Source: JAEUMG01 sp046349315 (GTDB taxonomy: Bacteria; Pseudomonadota; Alphaproteobacteria; Rhizobiales; Aestuariivirgaceae). From it: a stretch of DNA of 64,000 nt. Position 1 is the stretch's first letter. The number at the start of each line of letters is the position of its first letter. Below, one piece after another: positions 1 through 9,296 of this stretch. The stretch lies in contig JAXMCQ010000004.1 of NCBI GenBank assembly GCA_046349315.1, positions 186,001 to 250,000 of the forward strand. Reading direction: 5' to 3'. Below the pieces are notes generated by a model. The model worked only from the letters and a program-made list of their open reading frames with translations, was not told the DNA's origin and ran no database searches. The position numbers and the translations under genes were made by a program.

Positions 1-1068
1 CGCCAATTCGCCCGGACGCGCGCGGTGGAGGTAACGGCAAACCAGATGCCGCGTTTCGCGTTAGAGGCGCTCGCGTTCGGAGGTCTGCTGGCTGTGGTCC
101 TCTATCTGCTGGCGGATCGCGGTGGCTTGCAGGATGCTCTGCCGGTGCTGGGCGTTTACGCTTTTGCGGCCTACCGCTTGATGCCGGCGCTTCAGAATGT
201 ATACGGATACTTGGTTGCTCTGCGGTTTAACGGGCCGGCGCTTGAGTCACTCAGCCGGGAGCTTGCCTCATGGGCGCCCGCAACTGGCCTCAGCCTTCCG
301 GTGGGGCGGGCTCAACCCCTTGGCCTGACAAAGAGCCTCAGCCTCGAAGCGGTTACTTATGCCTATCCAGGGGGAGAGCGCTTAGCGATACGCGAGCTTA
401 CTCTGGAAATCCCGGCGAACACGACTGTCGGCCTTGTAGGCAGGACCGGTTCCGGGAAGACAACAACGGTCGATATCATTCTCGGCCTCTTGCGCCCCCA
501 GGCAGGCTGTGTGCGTGTTGACGGCGTTCCTATCGTCGCCAACAATCTGCGCGAATGGCAGGCGACGATTGGCTATGTTCCACAGTACATATACCTTGTG
601 GATGCCACTGTTACCGCGAATATCGCGTTTGGCGTCCCACCGGAGGAGGTCGATAAGTTAGCTGTTGAGCGCGCGGCACGAGCCGCGAACATTCATGATT
701 TTGTGGTTGAGGAACTCCCCAGCGGATACGAGACCACAGTTGGTGAACGAGGCGTCCGCTTGTCCGGTGGGCAGCGGCAGCGCATCGGGATTGCGCGCGC
801 GCTGTATCACGAACCAGACCTGCTCGTACTTGATGAGGCAACGAGCGCTCTCGACAATGTCACGGAACAAGCGGTCATGGATGCCGTCCACAATCTTGGA
901 AGTAGAAAGACAATAATTATGATAGCACACCGACTTAGCACGGTTCGTGATTGCGACACGGTCGTTCTGCTCGCAAATGGAATGGTAGTTAATCGGGGCA
1001 GCTTTAATGAGTTAGTCTGCCAAAGCGATATTTTCAGAGAAATGGCTATTACTTCGCCTGTCCTTTGA
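1..1068 (+). CDS. ABC exporter/flippase, C-terminal part (5' end outside window)
   Basis: The frame is open from base 1, so the true start lies upstream; 355 residues are visible. The first ~100 residues are the last membrane segments of a type-I exporter domain, and the rest is an ATPase domain. Seen: Walker A GRTGSGKTT at about residue 147, Q-loop GYVPQ, signature LSGGQRQRIGIARAL, Walker B LLVLDEATSALD and H-loop AHRLS. This fused membrane-plus-ATPase layout is typical of MsbA/PglK-like exporters. Its place at the head of a run of glycosyltransferases suggests it flips or exports a lipid-linked oligosaccharide; that role is inferred. The ATPase domain is intact. The following gene starts 11 bases after the stop. 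Confidence 0.9.
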   Translation, partial: RQFARTRAVEVTANQMPRFALEALAFGGLLAVVLYLLADRGGLQDALPVLGVYAFAAYRLMPALQNVYGYLVALRFNGPALESLSRELASWAPATGLSLPVGRAQPLGLTKSLSLEAVTYAYPGGERLAIRELTLEIPANTTVGLVGRTGSGKTTTVDIILGLLRPQAGCVRVDGVPIVANNLREWQATIGYVPQYIYLVDATVTANIAFGVPPEEVDKLAVERAARAANIHDFVVEELPSGYETTVGERGVRLSGGQRQRIGIARALYHEPDLLVLDEATSALDNVTEQAVMDAVHNLGSRKTIIMIAHRLSTVRDCDTVVLLANGMVVNRGSFNELVCQSDIFREMAITSPVL

Positions 1069-1078
1069 GGGGTCTTGT

Positions 1079-2098
1079 ATGGTTACAATCTGCGTAGAGA
1101 ATTCGACATGGAACAATATTGGAGACGCATTCTACCAGTTTCCGATTCAGACTATGATCTCGCAAGCTATTCCTGATGCGCGCGTTTTTCCGATGGATGG
1201 ACCGGTTGAGCGAGCTTTCAGGCCCGGCCGCTTCTTGCGCCGCGCACTTGATTTGCGCGAATGGTATGAGGCAGATCACTACGTACTATCCGGACCAATA
1301 CTGTCCGCCAACTTTGCGCGCCACTATGGCCCCTTTATACGACAAGTATCTGCGAACGGCGGATCATACAGCCTGCTCAGCGCGCATTCTAGCGCCACAG
1401 GCCGTGAGCTCGATTCAGTAAGAAATCTTCTGAAGGAATTTCCCCCGCGAGCGTTGCATACACGCGATTCAGCGACTTTCGAAAAATTGAGGGGAATTTG
1501 CAATTGCGAGATTGATGGAATTTGTTTTGCGTTCTTTCTTTCGCGATTACCGGATATTCCAATGTTAAGGCCGCCGAACTCTTATGTGTGCTTCAGTTTT
1601 CATAGTATGCCTGAGCCAACGATTCAGAAAGTTCATGCTGATTCAACTGTATTCGAGAACGCTGGAATAACTTTGGGCCCACTAAATGAAACGAAAGGTT
1701 CCTGGCGGTTTCTGCGTCACTTTGATTTTCGACGCGGTTACCCACTCAAGTTTGGAGATTGGGCAATTATTCGACCTGTGCATGGGGTCTATCCGTTTCC
1801 ATATCTGACCTTCGCTCGGAGCAACTCCTATATCTCGTTTAATCCAAAGGTGTTCCTCGCCATATATAAGTATTGTGTGGGGGTAGTGACAGATCGTGTG
1901 CATGCCGGCGTGGCGGCTCTGTCGTTTGGGCACTCCGCCCACGTTGTTCCTAGAGATCAACGATTTCGCCTTTTTGACCACGCACCAATAGAGAGGAGGG
2001 ACGGCTTATTCCATTTAAAATCCGAGGAGCTAGATGTGCAGTATAATAGGCATATTAATTGGCTGAAGACAGATTTCAGAGCGGCAATCTTATCGTGA
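1079..2098 (+). CDS. Polysaccharide pyruvyltransferase family protein
   Basis: 339 residues, near the usual family length. The N-terminus has the NxGDAF-like start (residues ~10-18, NNIGDAFYQFP) and the C-terminal third has the conserved TDRVHAGVAALSFG motif, equivalent to the family's T-D-R-L-H-A element in the donor-binding domain. Members transfer pyruvyl ketal groups from phosphoenolpyruvate to sugar hydroxyls of exopolysaccharides, giving acidic residues; some act on other substrates. Cytoplasmic, no signal peptide or membrane segment. It starts 11 bases after the ABC exporter. Base composition is visibly more AT-rich than the catabolic genes later in the window, as is common for surface-polysaccharide genes. 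The exact sugar acceptor cannot be read from sequence. Confidence 0.75.
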   Translation: MVTICVENSTWNNIGDAFYQFPIQTMISQAIPDARVFPMDGPVERAFRPGRFLRRALDLREWYEADHYVLSGPILSANFARHYGPFIRQVSANGGSYSLLSAHSSATGRELDSVRNLLKEFPPRALHTRDSATFEKLRGICNCEIDGICFAFFLSRLPDIPMLRPPNSYVCFSFHSMPEPTIQKVHADSTVFENAGITLGPLNETKGSWRFLRHFDFRRGYPLKFGDWAIIRPVHGVYPFPYLTFARSNSYISFNPKVFLAIYKYCVGVVTDRVHAGVAALSFGHSAHVVPRDQRFRLFDHAPIERRDGLFHLKSEELDVQYNRHINWLKTDFRAAILS

Positions 2099-2459
2099 TA
2101 AGCGTAGGTGAGGGCAGTTCTTGACAACGTCGAAGTGTTATACACCGCCATGCTAAGGGGCTTATCATTAGACCAAATCGCAGGCACCTCGCTCCGTCCA
2201 TATAGCTCTGTATGCGATGCGCGATTCCGTCGCACGGTGCATTAACAGAATCGAAATTTCCGGGCACATGGTTGTGCAATCCCACATAACCGCCCGCGAC
2301 ATCCGTACCTCTTCGATCCCTCGTCATCCAGAGCCGCGTTCAAGTTGTCGGCGGGACCAGGGGTTTAAGTTGTGATCCTGGCCGATATTGTGGGAACGGA
2401 AGTGAGCATGCTTCCTCAGCAGAGCTAGCGGTGGTGCAAGTCTGAATGATGCAGGGCTT
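2099..2459. other. Intergenic stretch without a gene
   Basis: 361 bases between the pyruvyltransferase and the next glycosyltransferase. Only short overlapping open frames are present and none resembles a known protein. A promoter for the downstream genes may lie here, but I see no convincing -35/-10 pair or hairpin. Confidence 0.5.
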
Positions 2460-3668
2460 ATGACAGTTCCAAAGGGTTCGGGGGCGGGCCAAGTACGTCC
2501 ACGGGTAAGCGTAGCGGTTGTCGGAAGGTTTCATGCCTTCGACCTTGCGCGAGAGCTCAATGTCCATGGCATGCTTCACCGGCTACAGACTACTTACCCA
2601 GTTCAGGTGACGCGTAAGTGGGGATTCCCGCGTCACCAGACGATCAACGAGCCTCATTTGGAGTTACTCGCCCGCGCAAACCGACAGTTGCGGCTTATAC
2701 GTCAAGGGACTGCGGACATGTGGATACACAAGGCTCATGCTAGGCGCTGTGCAAAGTGGATATCGAGAGATACGGAAGTGTTTATTGGTTGGAGCGGTTC
2801 GAGCCTAGAAGCTTTGATTGCTGCCAGGGAGGCTGGCATATCAACAATCCTCGAACGGGGCAGCAGTCACTGCTCTACCTGGCGACATCTTATGCGCGAA
2901 GAAAGCAAGGTCGCTGCCGTTGAGTTTGACATGATGTATGAGTTTTGGCAGCGTGAATTGCTGGAGTACGAACTTGCAGATTACATATCTATCCCCTCAA
3001 CATTCGTGCGTGATTCGTTTGTTTTGCAAGGCGTCCCACCTGAAAAGCTTTTGGTCAATCCATATGGCGTCGATCTGTCATCGTTCCGGCAAGTAGAGCG
3101 AAACGATAGCCGTTTCCGCATAATCAGCGTGGGAGCATTTAGTATTCGGAAGGGCTCGCGATACCTCCTACAAGCTTTTTCTGAGCTCAATTTGCCCGAC
3201 GTCGAGTTGTGGCACGTTGGAACGGTCTCGCCCGCAATGCGCCCATTTATTCGGCAGTATGCTAACGATCGCGTGCTTTTTCACGGTCATCAGCCACAGG
3301 CGCAGCTTCACAAGTTCTATTCTCAGGCCTCCGTTTTCGTTTTGATGTCGATTGAGGAGGGGTTGGCTATGGTCCAACCGCAGGCGATGGCTTGCGGCTT
3401 GCCACTCATCTGCACAACGAACACAGGAGGGGCGGATCTGATTGGGCTTGATGGCGAAGCCGGCTATGTCATTGGTATTCGCGATGTAAATGCTCTGAAA
3501 GCTCGGCTACTTCACTTGTATGAGAACCGAGAGCTCTGTCGCGAGATGGGGCAGCGAGCGAAAGCCAGGATCACATCGGGTCTCACCTGGGCAGACTACG
3601 GGTCCCGCTACGTCCGAAACATTGAAGATAAGGGGCTGGGGAGGAAAAGACGGGCAACCGTCGGATAG
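2460..3668 (+). CDS. Glycosyltransferase, GT4 type
   Basis: 402 residues with the two-domain GT-B layout. The N-terminal domain opens with a beta strand VAVVGRFHAFDLA. The C-terminal nucleotide-sugar-binding domain is seen as SVGAFSIRKGSRYLLQAF, a later strand VLFHGH, and the E-x7-E region EEGLAMVQPQAMACGLP, which binds the donor sugar nucleotide in retaining GT4 enzymes. Likely adds one sugar to a lipid-linked repeat unit at the cytoplasmic face of the membrane; donor and acceptor are unknown. The start ATG at 2460 has only a weak ribosome-binding site, but the first strand of the fold begins about 19 residues in, so a much later start is unlikely. Confidence 0.85.
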   Translation: MTVPKGSGAGQVRPRVSVAVVGRFHAFDLARELNVHGMLHRLQTTYPVQVTRKWGFPRHQTINEPHLELLARANRQLRLIRQGTADMWIHKAHARRCAKWISRDTEVFIGWSGSSLEALIAAREAGISTILERGSSHCSTWRHLMREESKVAAVEFDMMYEFWQRELLEYELADYISIPSTFVRDSFVLQGVPPEKLLVNPYGVDLSSFRQVERNDSRFRIISVGAFSIRKGSRYLLQAFSELNLPDVELWHVGTVSPAMRPFIRQYANDRVLFHGHQPQAQLHKFYSQASVFVLMSIEEGLAMVQPQAMACGLPLICTTNTGGADLIGLDGEAGYVIGIRDVNALKARLLHLYENRELCREMGQRAKARITSGLTWADYGSRYVRNIEDKGLGRKRRATVG

Positions 3669-3671
3669 TCA

Positions 3672-4604
3672 ATGGCTCCAAGAAACACAGATTTCGGTGT
3701 GCAAATGGCGTTCCGCGTCGACATTGACTTTATTGGCCTTGGTCACGCGGGAGCAGCGTACGGCGGGTACCTACGAGCCTGGTCGTTTTTTGAGATCGAG
3801 GGTCGCACGTGGTTTGAAGCATTCCGGGCCGACGCGCTATCTGCCCTAGGAAAGCGATACTTGCCTATCTATCGCATGGCCGACGGTGAATATCGTTTCC
3901 TGATGGGCCGGCGGTTCAACCGCGCTCGGCATCCCATTTGGAAGGAACTCGCCTCCATTGCAGCCGAGCGGTTGTGGATCAACCATCCCGACAGATGGAG
4001 GACTTCTTGGGGAGAGGGGTATTCCCCAAAGGAAACCCGACGCCTCCGAGGGGAGCTAATCGAACACATCCGCTACCTCGCGCTGCATGGCTATCTCGCA
4101 TGCTATATCAATGACAACGCAATGCATGCCTTCACAGAATACAATACCCTCTTGCCCGCTTTCTTAAGACGGCAGGGCGTCTCGTTCAATGCCAAGAGTT
4201 ACGTACCATTTCATTTTGCGCCGTCGTTATTTATCTCGCCGGGATGGGAGGACTTTATCCGTGGCCGCAAGATACTAGTGGTGACGGGACTGAATCCTGA
4301 GAAGGAGCAGAGAATCCGGGAAACTCTCGGACGGATGAGCGCGACGGCGGTGGAGATGCTTCCTATCTCATCAACGTCCTCCATGATGGAGCGGCTAGAT
4401 ATTTCGGCGGTCGCGAGACAGCCGGATGTTTGTCTCGTCGCGGCCGGAATTGGCGCGGCGAACATACTTCGGCAACTCGAGCCTCTGAGTACGCTAGCGG
4501 TAGATATCGGAGGCTTGATGAACTGCTTTGCAGATTGCAATGCACGTCAACATGGAGGGGTTATTGGACTCCCCTCGAATCCTGGATTGTGTCGAGCCCT
4601 GTGA
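3672..4604 (+). CDS. Putative GT-D-fold glycosyltransferase-like protein
   Basis: 310 residues, not confidently recognised as a whole. Near residue 65 is IYRMADGEYRFLMGRRF, which resembles the R-x-G-D-G-E motif of GT-D-fold glycosyltransferases (the DUF1792 type found in glycan loci), here with Ala in place of the first Gly. The C-terminal half has Rossmann-like strands (GRKILVVTG; QPDVCLVAAGIGAANIL; TLAVDIGG), where this family senses whether its partner product is a unique object. It begins 3 bases after the preceding GT4 gene and its TGA overlaps the ATG of the next gene (TGATG), so translation of the three is probably coupled. Role in polysaccharide assembly is inferred from motif and neighbours. 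Confidence 0.55.
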   Translation: MAPRNTDFGVQMAFRVDIDFIGLGHAGAAYGGYLRAWSFFEIEGRTWFEAFRADALSALGKRYLPIYRMADGEYRFLMGRRFNRARHPIWKELASIAAERLWINHPDRWRTSWGEGYSPKETRRLRGELIEHIRYLALHGYLACYINDNAMHAFTEYNTLLPAFLRRQGVSFNAKSYVPFHFAPSLFISPGWEDFIRGRKILVVTGLNPEKEQRIRETLGRMSATAVEMLPISSTSSMMERLDISAVARQPDVCLVAAGIGAANILRQLEPLSTLAVDIGGLMNCFADCNARQHGGVIGLPSNPGLCRAL

Positions 4605-5953
4605 TGATTGAGGGCTACCAGAGCGTATCTCCAAGGGAGATCGGCTCCTCGACCAAAAGAGCTGTTGTTTTGGTCGTTCTAGTTGGCACCGGCAGCTTGA
4701 TTACGTACATTGCAAAAGCACAGAGCGTCGAAATTCTCAAGCCTGTTGCGGTGACCCTATATGCTGCGGCTTTGGTCTCCTCAATCGATTTGCTTAAGAG
4801 GTATTGGTTTTGTATTGATGTTTGGCGTGCCGTCCTCGTCTTGTTCATAGTATCCTTCGTTCCCGCAGTCCGAATAATTGCTGAAGCACTTGCGTTTTCG
4901 GAGTGGAAGCAACTCTCTGACGGCCTGTTTATAATCGGTCCGTACTACTCCCTTCCATTGGTAGGATTGGGCCTGATAGCGCTATTGGCTGCTCGAGGTG
5001 TGCAGCTAAGCACGGTTCTAATCAGGTACCTATTCATTGTGACGCCCCTCATTCTGGTCTTGACATCGCTGGGCTATTATTTCCTCGATCCAGGCAGAGT
5101 GGGGCCAGTTTACTCCGCAAGCAATAATCTCCTCATTGTGGGTGCGGGGTTACTCATTTTTCGAGGGGATGCGCGCACGCTCGCAATTGGTCTGCTTTCG
5201 GCTTCTTGCCTCGCGGCAATTTGCATCGCGGTGGGCGCGCGCTCATATCTGCTATTGGTACTCTATTTGTGCACGTTTGCTATGTTGTCTCGAATCAGCG
5301 GGTTATCTGGGCGAATAGTAACGCTCGTTATCGTGGCCATCATCTTTGCCGTCTTAACTCCAAGTGAGTATGGAGAGGCGTTGCGCAATGAGTCGGTTTC
5401 GGATCTGGCTCTTTTTCAAAAACTGAGAATGGAGAGCTTAGGCGAAGCTCTGGGGAGCTTTTTGTCGACTGGCGATTTTTGGACGCTATACAATTGGGAA
5501 GGGAACAGCCGCGCGGGCATTCTCACTGACGCATTTTGGGATTTTGGTATTTATGACTGGCTTTGGGGGCGTGGGGTTTTTGCAACCTACCAATCATTCG
5601 TTGATCGGAACACGATTGAGATTGGGTACGCGCAGGAATTGTTTTGGTTTGGGGCCGTTCATGTACTGATGATGATTTGCTTTAGCTCGATGTCTCTGCT
5701 TCAGTTGTGGAGATTTGTTAAGCTTTCAAAAAATGGCACAGTTGAATTTTTGGCCGCTTTTATCGCGATAAAACTCCTGGATTCACTTGTCTACGGAATG
5801 CCAACATATGACACTTACGGATTGTTGTTTTGGTCGGCTGTGATGTTCTGGTGCCTGAAGCCAGAGTTCAAGCAGTATCTCTCAATCTCAAAGGTCCCGA
5901 CGGTACTGCGCTATCCAATTCATAGAAGCGGTAGACGAGTTGTCGCTAGTTAG
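4604..5953 (+). CDS. Multi-pass membrane protein, O-antigen polymerase/ligase-like
   Basis: 449 residues from the ATG at 4604, which overlaps the upstream stop; the same frame is open further upstream to 4430 but that part overlaps coding sequence of the previous gene. About ten hydrophobic segments can be picked out, e.g. VVLVVLVGTGSLITYIA near the N-terminus and ALVSSIDLL onward, with one longer polar loop around bases 5340-5640. That arrangement fits Wzy polymerases and WaaL-type ligases, which share little sequence, so the call rests on topology and on its place between sugar transferases and an acyltransferase. It would polymerise or ligate repeat units on the periplasmic side of the inner membrane. 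The gene is AT-richer than its neighbours. Confidence 0.6.
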   Translation: MIEGYQSVSPREIGSSTKRAVVLVVLVGTGSLITYIAKAQSVEILKPVAVTLYAAALVSSIDLLKRYWFCIDVWRAVLVLFIVSFVPAVRIIAEALAFSEWKQLSDGLFIIGPYYSLPLVGLGLIALLAARGVQLSTVLIRYLFIVTPLILVLTSLGYYFLDPGRVGPVYSASNNLLIVGAGLLIFRGDARTLAIGLLSASCLAAICIAVGARSYLLLVLYLCTFAMLSRISGLSGRIVTLVIVAIIFAVLTPSEYGEALRNESVSDLALFQKLRMESLGEALGSFLSTGDFWTLYNWEGNSRAGILTDAFWDFGIYDWLWGRGVFATYQSFVDRNTIEIGYAQELFWFGAVHVLMMICFSSMSLLQLWRFVKLSKNGTVEFLAAFIAIKLLDSLVYGMPTYDTYGLLFWSAVMFWCLKPEFKQYLSISKVPTVLRYPIHRSGRRVVAS

Positions 5954-6647
5954 CGCGATTATATTGTGGATGAAGGAGATTGTCGCATCTCCGTTTCGTT
6001 ATCTCCGCGCGGTCGTTTCTTATCCGAGCGCAACGTTTCGTCCGGGGGTGGCCGTCGGCGTCGACTGTAGATTCGGTTGTGGTGTGCGAGTTCATGGTGG
6101 AGCGATTATCGCTAGCGCCAGTATCGGTGACTACACGTACATCGGAGGAAGTAGCATCATAAATAATTGTACAATCGGGTGTTTCTGCTCCTTGGGGCCT
6201 CGCGTGACAATTGGGCTCGGCATTCATCCAACCGAAAGGGTTTCCACGCATCCTGCGTTCTATTCGGCGCGTCAATCCTACTCGAATTCAAAGAGCTTCT
6301 GCGTGGATGACAGCGTGGAGGAGTTCGGCGCAGTCGAGATCGGCAACGACGTTTGGATCGGTGCAGGGGCAACGTTAGTTGATGGAATCAAAGTGGGCAA
6401 TGGTGCAGTCATCGCTGCCGGGGCAGTGGTTACCGCCAACGTCGCGCCTTATCACATCGTTGGGGGCGTGCCCGCACGGGTAATTCGCGCCCGTTTTACG
6501 CCCGAGATAGTGGAGTTTCTGGAAGAACTGCGCTGGTGGGAAAGGGATGAGGCGTGGTTGCAACGGCACGCGCGGTTCTTCGCGCGGCCCGACATTCTAA
6601 AAGCAAATGTCCGCGACGAAAATGAGTTGGACGCTGGTTCCGCTTAG
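5940..6647 (+). CDS. Left-handed beta-helix acyltransferase (CatB/VAT-like)
   Basis: 235 residues from a TTG at 5940 that overlaps the previous gene by 14 bases; an in-frame ATG at 5970 is an alternative and would remove ten residues. Hexapeptide repeats are visible twice: VGVDCRFGCGVRVHGGAII and, near the C-terminus, IGNDVWIGAGATLVDG followed by VGNGAVIAAGAVV. Between them lies GIHPTERVSTHPAFY, the loop with the catalytic histidine typical of xenobiotic/CatB-type O-acetyltransferases in this fold. It probably acetylates a sugar of the polysaccharide using acetyl-CoA. The N-terminal ~25 residues could be a membrane-proximal helix. Substrate unknown. Confidence 0.8.
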   Translation: MSLVSAIILWMKEIVASPFRYLRAVVSYPSATFRPGVAVGVDCRFGCGVRVHGGAIIASASIGDYTYIGGSSIINNCTIGCFCSLGPRVTIGLGIHPTERVSTHPAFYSARQSYSNSKSFCVDDSVEEFGAVEIGNDVWIGAGATLVDGIKVGNGAVIAAGAVVTANVAPYHIVGGVPARVIRARFTPEIVEFLEELRWWERDEAWLQRHARFFARPDILKANVRDENELDAGSA

Positions 6648-6891
6648 ACGATTGGTCTGGAACTGGCGATGAGGGAGGGCCCGCCAGTTGCGGAAATCTA
6701 ATTTGCGGGCCGTATCGGACGAGGCTGGGAAAAGGTTGGCTCGGTCGTGGAACACACGCGAAAACGCGGCCTGAGCAAGTGAGATTATTGATAAGCAAGA
6801 GCGGAAGCGGTGCCGGTGACATCTTCCTCTGCGCAGACGCGAGACAGAGTTTATCCCGACCCGCCAGCGAAACGACTCGGAACCTAAATTC

Positions 6892-8157
6892 GTGCCTAAG
6901 TCTCAGGTGACTGGTTGGAATTCGCCGCGACGATCGCGACCGCGCGTCCTCTATGTTGGTGGCTTCCTTGACGAGGCCATCGTTCGGGAACGGGGTCTGC
7001 CAGGGCACAATGCAGCTGGGTCAAACCGGATGGCGCGGCTGGGTCGTGCGTTGGTGGCGGTCGGATACCGACCGGTGCTGCTCTCGTCCGGTACCAGCCT
7101 CAGGGCGCGGGTTGCTGGCCCACTCTTAATGCCCGAACGCGTACACCGCACAGGTCCTATTCCGGCCGTATTCGCACGGATGCTTAACATGCCGGGACTG
7201 AACGTTCTCGCCGCTCCATTTCTGATGTTGGCGGCCGTGCGCAGTATACTGCGTCGTGGCGATGTAGCTGCGGTGATGGTCTACAATTTCGATCCATCGC
7301 TTGTAGTTATCACGTTGTACCTTAAGTTTTTTTTTGACGGTGTTCTGCTGCAGAACGTGGAAGACGTCTCGGAGCCGCGATTCGCGGATTGGATGCCGGG
7401 TTCCAGGGCGCGGCCGCTACAGCAGCTATTATTCTGGATATGTATGCATGTAATCGCGAGGATGGTGCACGGTTACGTGATTCCGACGCGTCGGTTTCTA
7501 GCCTACCTGCCGTCTCGGAAAAAGCAGGCCGTGATTACCGGTTGCATCGACATACAGGCAGAGCTGTCCGCAGCAGATCCGCCGCCTCTGCGGGTACTGT
7601 ATGCCGGAAAGATTGAGCCTGAGCACGGCAGCGTGGCATTCCTGGAAGCGTTGAAGTTGCTGGACGGTATGGATGCCCCACCGCAGATCGAGGTGGATAT
7701 AAGCGGACGCAGTACCAATTGTGTGGGGTTGGAGGCTGAACTATCCGAGCTCAGGCATATTCGAGCCCGCAGTCACGGATTCGTTTCCAAGCAAGCTTAT
7801 CGGGACCTGCTGTCGCAAGCTCATGTTTGCCTTGCCTTGCAAGACCCCAAGGGACGATATGCGGATTTCAAGACTCCATCTAAGGTCTACGAATTCCTTG
7901 CCTTCGGCAAGGCCGTGGTGTCGACCAATGTTGGCGATATCGCCGAGATCGGCGAGAAAGTGCTAGTCCTATTACCTGAGCTCTCGGGGGCAGCGTTGGC
8001 AGCGGCAATTGGGAGGTTGGCAAAGGATCCTGCTACTGCCGTCGCGCTTCGAGAAGCCGCGTTGCGCTATGCCGAGCAGCACTTCTCCTATGCGGCGGTG
8101 GGAGAGGTTCTGTGTGCGCTAATTTCATCTGAAGTGCAAAAGTGCAGCTCAAAGTGA
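6892..8157 (+). CDS. Glycosyltransferase, GT4 type
   Basis: 421 residues from a GTG at 6892. The first strand (RPRVLYVGGFLDEAIV, residues ~15-30) is followed by GLPGHNAAGSNRMARLGRAL, the N-terminal acceptor domain of a GT-B enzyme. In the donor domain are VLYAGKIEPEHGSVAFLEAL and KTPSKVYEFLAFGKAVVSTN, matching the S-K-x-x-E-x-x-A-x-G region of GT4 proteins. The last 16 bases overlap the next glycosyltransferase, so the two are likely co-translated. A 244-base non-coding gap precedes the gene, so it may have its own promoter. Sugar specificity is not deducible. Confidence 0.8.
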   Translation: MPKSQVTGWNSPRRSRPRVLYVGGFLDEAIVRERGLPGHNAAGSNRMARLGRALVAVGYRPVLLSSGTSLRARVAGPLLMPERVHRTGPIPAVFARMLNMPGLNVLAAPFLMLAAVRSILRRGDVAAVMVYNFDPSLVVITLYLKFFFDGVLLQNVEDVSEPRFADWMPGSRARPLQQLLFWICMHVIARMVHGYVIPTRRFLAYLPSRKKQAVITGCIDIQAELSAADPPPLRVLYAGKIEPEHGSVAFLEALKLLDGMDAPPQIEVDISGRSTNCVGLEAELSELRHIRARSHGFVSKQAYRDLLSQAHVCLALQDPKGRYADFKTPSKVYEFLAFGKAVVSTNVGDIAEIGEKVLVLLPELSGAALAAAIGRLAKDPATAVALREAALRYAEQHFSYAAVGEVLCALISSEVQKCSSK

Positions 8158-9203
8158 CAGTCGTTATTTTAATGACACGACTGTCAGACTATATGCTGAA
8201 TTGCTTTCACGCGTGGCGGCTTAGTTCCGGAATCGACCTTCATGTAGTTCGCCGTCCTGTCGCGGTATCCGAATCCCCTTATGATTTCGCTGAGCAATTA
8301 GGGGGGATAGCTTTCTACCAGCGCGAAGCTTTCGACGGTGATGGCCTGCGCGCATTTCTTGGGCGGATCAAACCTGATCTGATTATCTGTTTTGGTTGGG
8401 CGGACCAGGATTACCTTGCCGCAGTGCGTAGCCGTACTGCTGGGACGGTGGCGGTAATGACCCTGGACAACCAGTGGCTCGGCACGTTTCGTCAGCGGGC
8501 GGGGCTAGTCTGGTCTCGGCTGTTTCTGACTCGGCTCTTCGACTACGTTTGGGTACCGGGACCGCGACAAGCACATTTTGCTCGCTTGTTGGGATTTCCC
8601 AAGAGCAATATCCGTGACGGATACTACGTCGCCAATTGCAAGCACTTCACTTCCATTCGCGAAACGATTGATGGTGCCCCAGCGCGTCGTCTCGTCTTCG
8701 TTGGGCGATATGTGGCGCTAAAGGGCGTGCGCGAACTGTGGCAGGGTTTCATTGCACACCATGCGCGCCGTGAGAGCTCGCTGGAGCTTTGGTGCATCGG
8801 GACCGGACCGCTGAATGCCCGACGTCCAGAACACCCGAAGCTGCGCCACCTCGGCTTTATACAGCCGAGGGATTTCGCTGAGATTCTTAAGGGGGGTGGC
8901 ATTTTTATCCTCCCCAGCCACTTCGAGCCATGGGGACTAGCAGTCCACGAGTTCGCCATTGCCGGCTTTCCCTTGATACTCTCTCGTGCAGTAGGCGCAG
9001 CAGATCGCTTTCTCGGTCCTGACAATGGCATCCTACTCGACGCGGTTACACCCGAGGCGATTTCCCGTGCGTTGGAGAAAATCGAATCGCTGTCGAACGA
9101 GCAGCTTGCTGCCATGTCGCGCGCTAGCACACACCGAGGCATGGCGCTTGACGTGAGTTACTGGTGTTCTCAGGCCGATCGGTTCCTAGAAGGCTCGGTA
9201 TGA
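8142..9203 (+). CDS. Glycosyltransferase, GT4 type
   Basis: 353 residues from a GTG at 8142 that lies inside the end of the previous gene. The C-terminal domain is clear: RLVFVGRYVALKGVRELW, then ELWCIGTGPLNA, LGFIQPRDFAEIL and finally SHFEPWGLAVHEFAIAGFP, the E-x7-E motif that contacts the sugar nucleotide. The N-terminal domain contains LIICFGWADQDYL, a Rossmann strand in the acceptor lobe. A retaining transferase acting at the inner face of the membrane is the likely role. No membrane segment. It ends 93 bases before the next glycosyltransferase. Confidence 0.85.
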   Translation: MQLKVTVVILMTRLSDYMLNCFHAWRLSSGIDLHVVRRPVAVSESPYDFAEQLGGIAFYQREAFDGDGLRAFLGRIKPDLIICFGWADQDYLAAVRSRTAGTVAVMTLDNQWLGTFRQRAGLVWSRLFLTRLFDYVWVPGPRQAHFARLLGFPKSNIRDGYYVANCKHFTSIRETIDGAPARRLVFVGRYVALKGVRELWQGFIAHHARRESSLELWCIGTGPLNARRPEHPKLRHLGFIQPRDFAEILKGGGIFILPSHFEPWGLAVHEFAIAGFPLILSRAVGAADRFLGPDNGILLDAVTPEAISRALEKIESLSNEQLAAMSRASTHRGMALDVSYWCSQADRFLEGSV

Positions 9204-9296
9204 TATCGCGCAAGCACGCCAGAGGTAAGGCCAAGCTCCTCCCGCTTCCGATTGAGTCGGTCGTCCAAGTATGTTTTTTGCTTGGGTAGCTAACGA

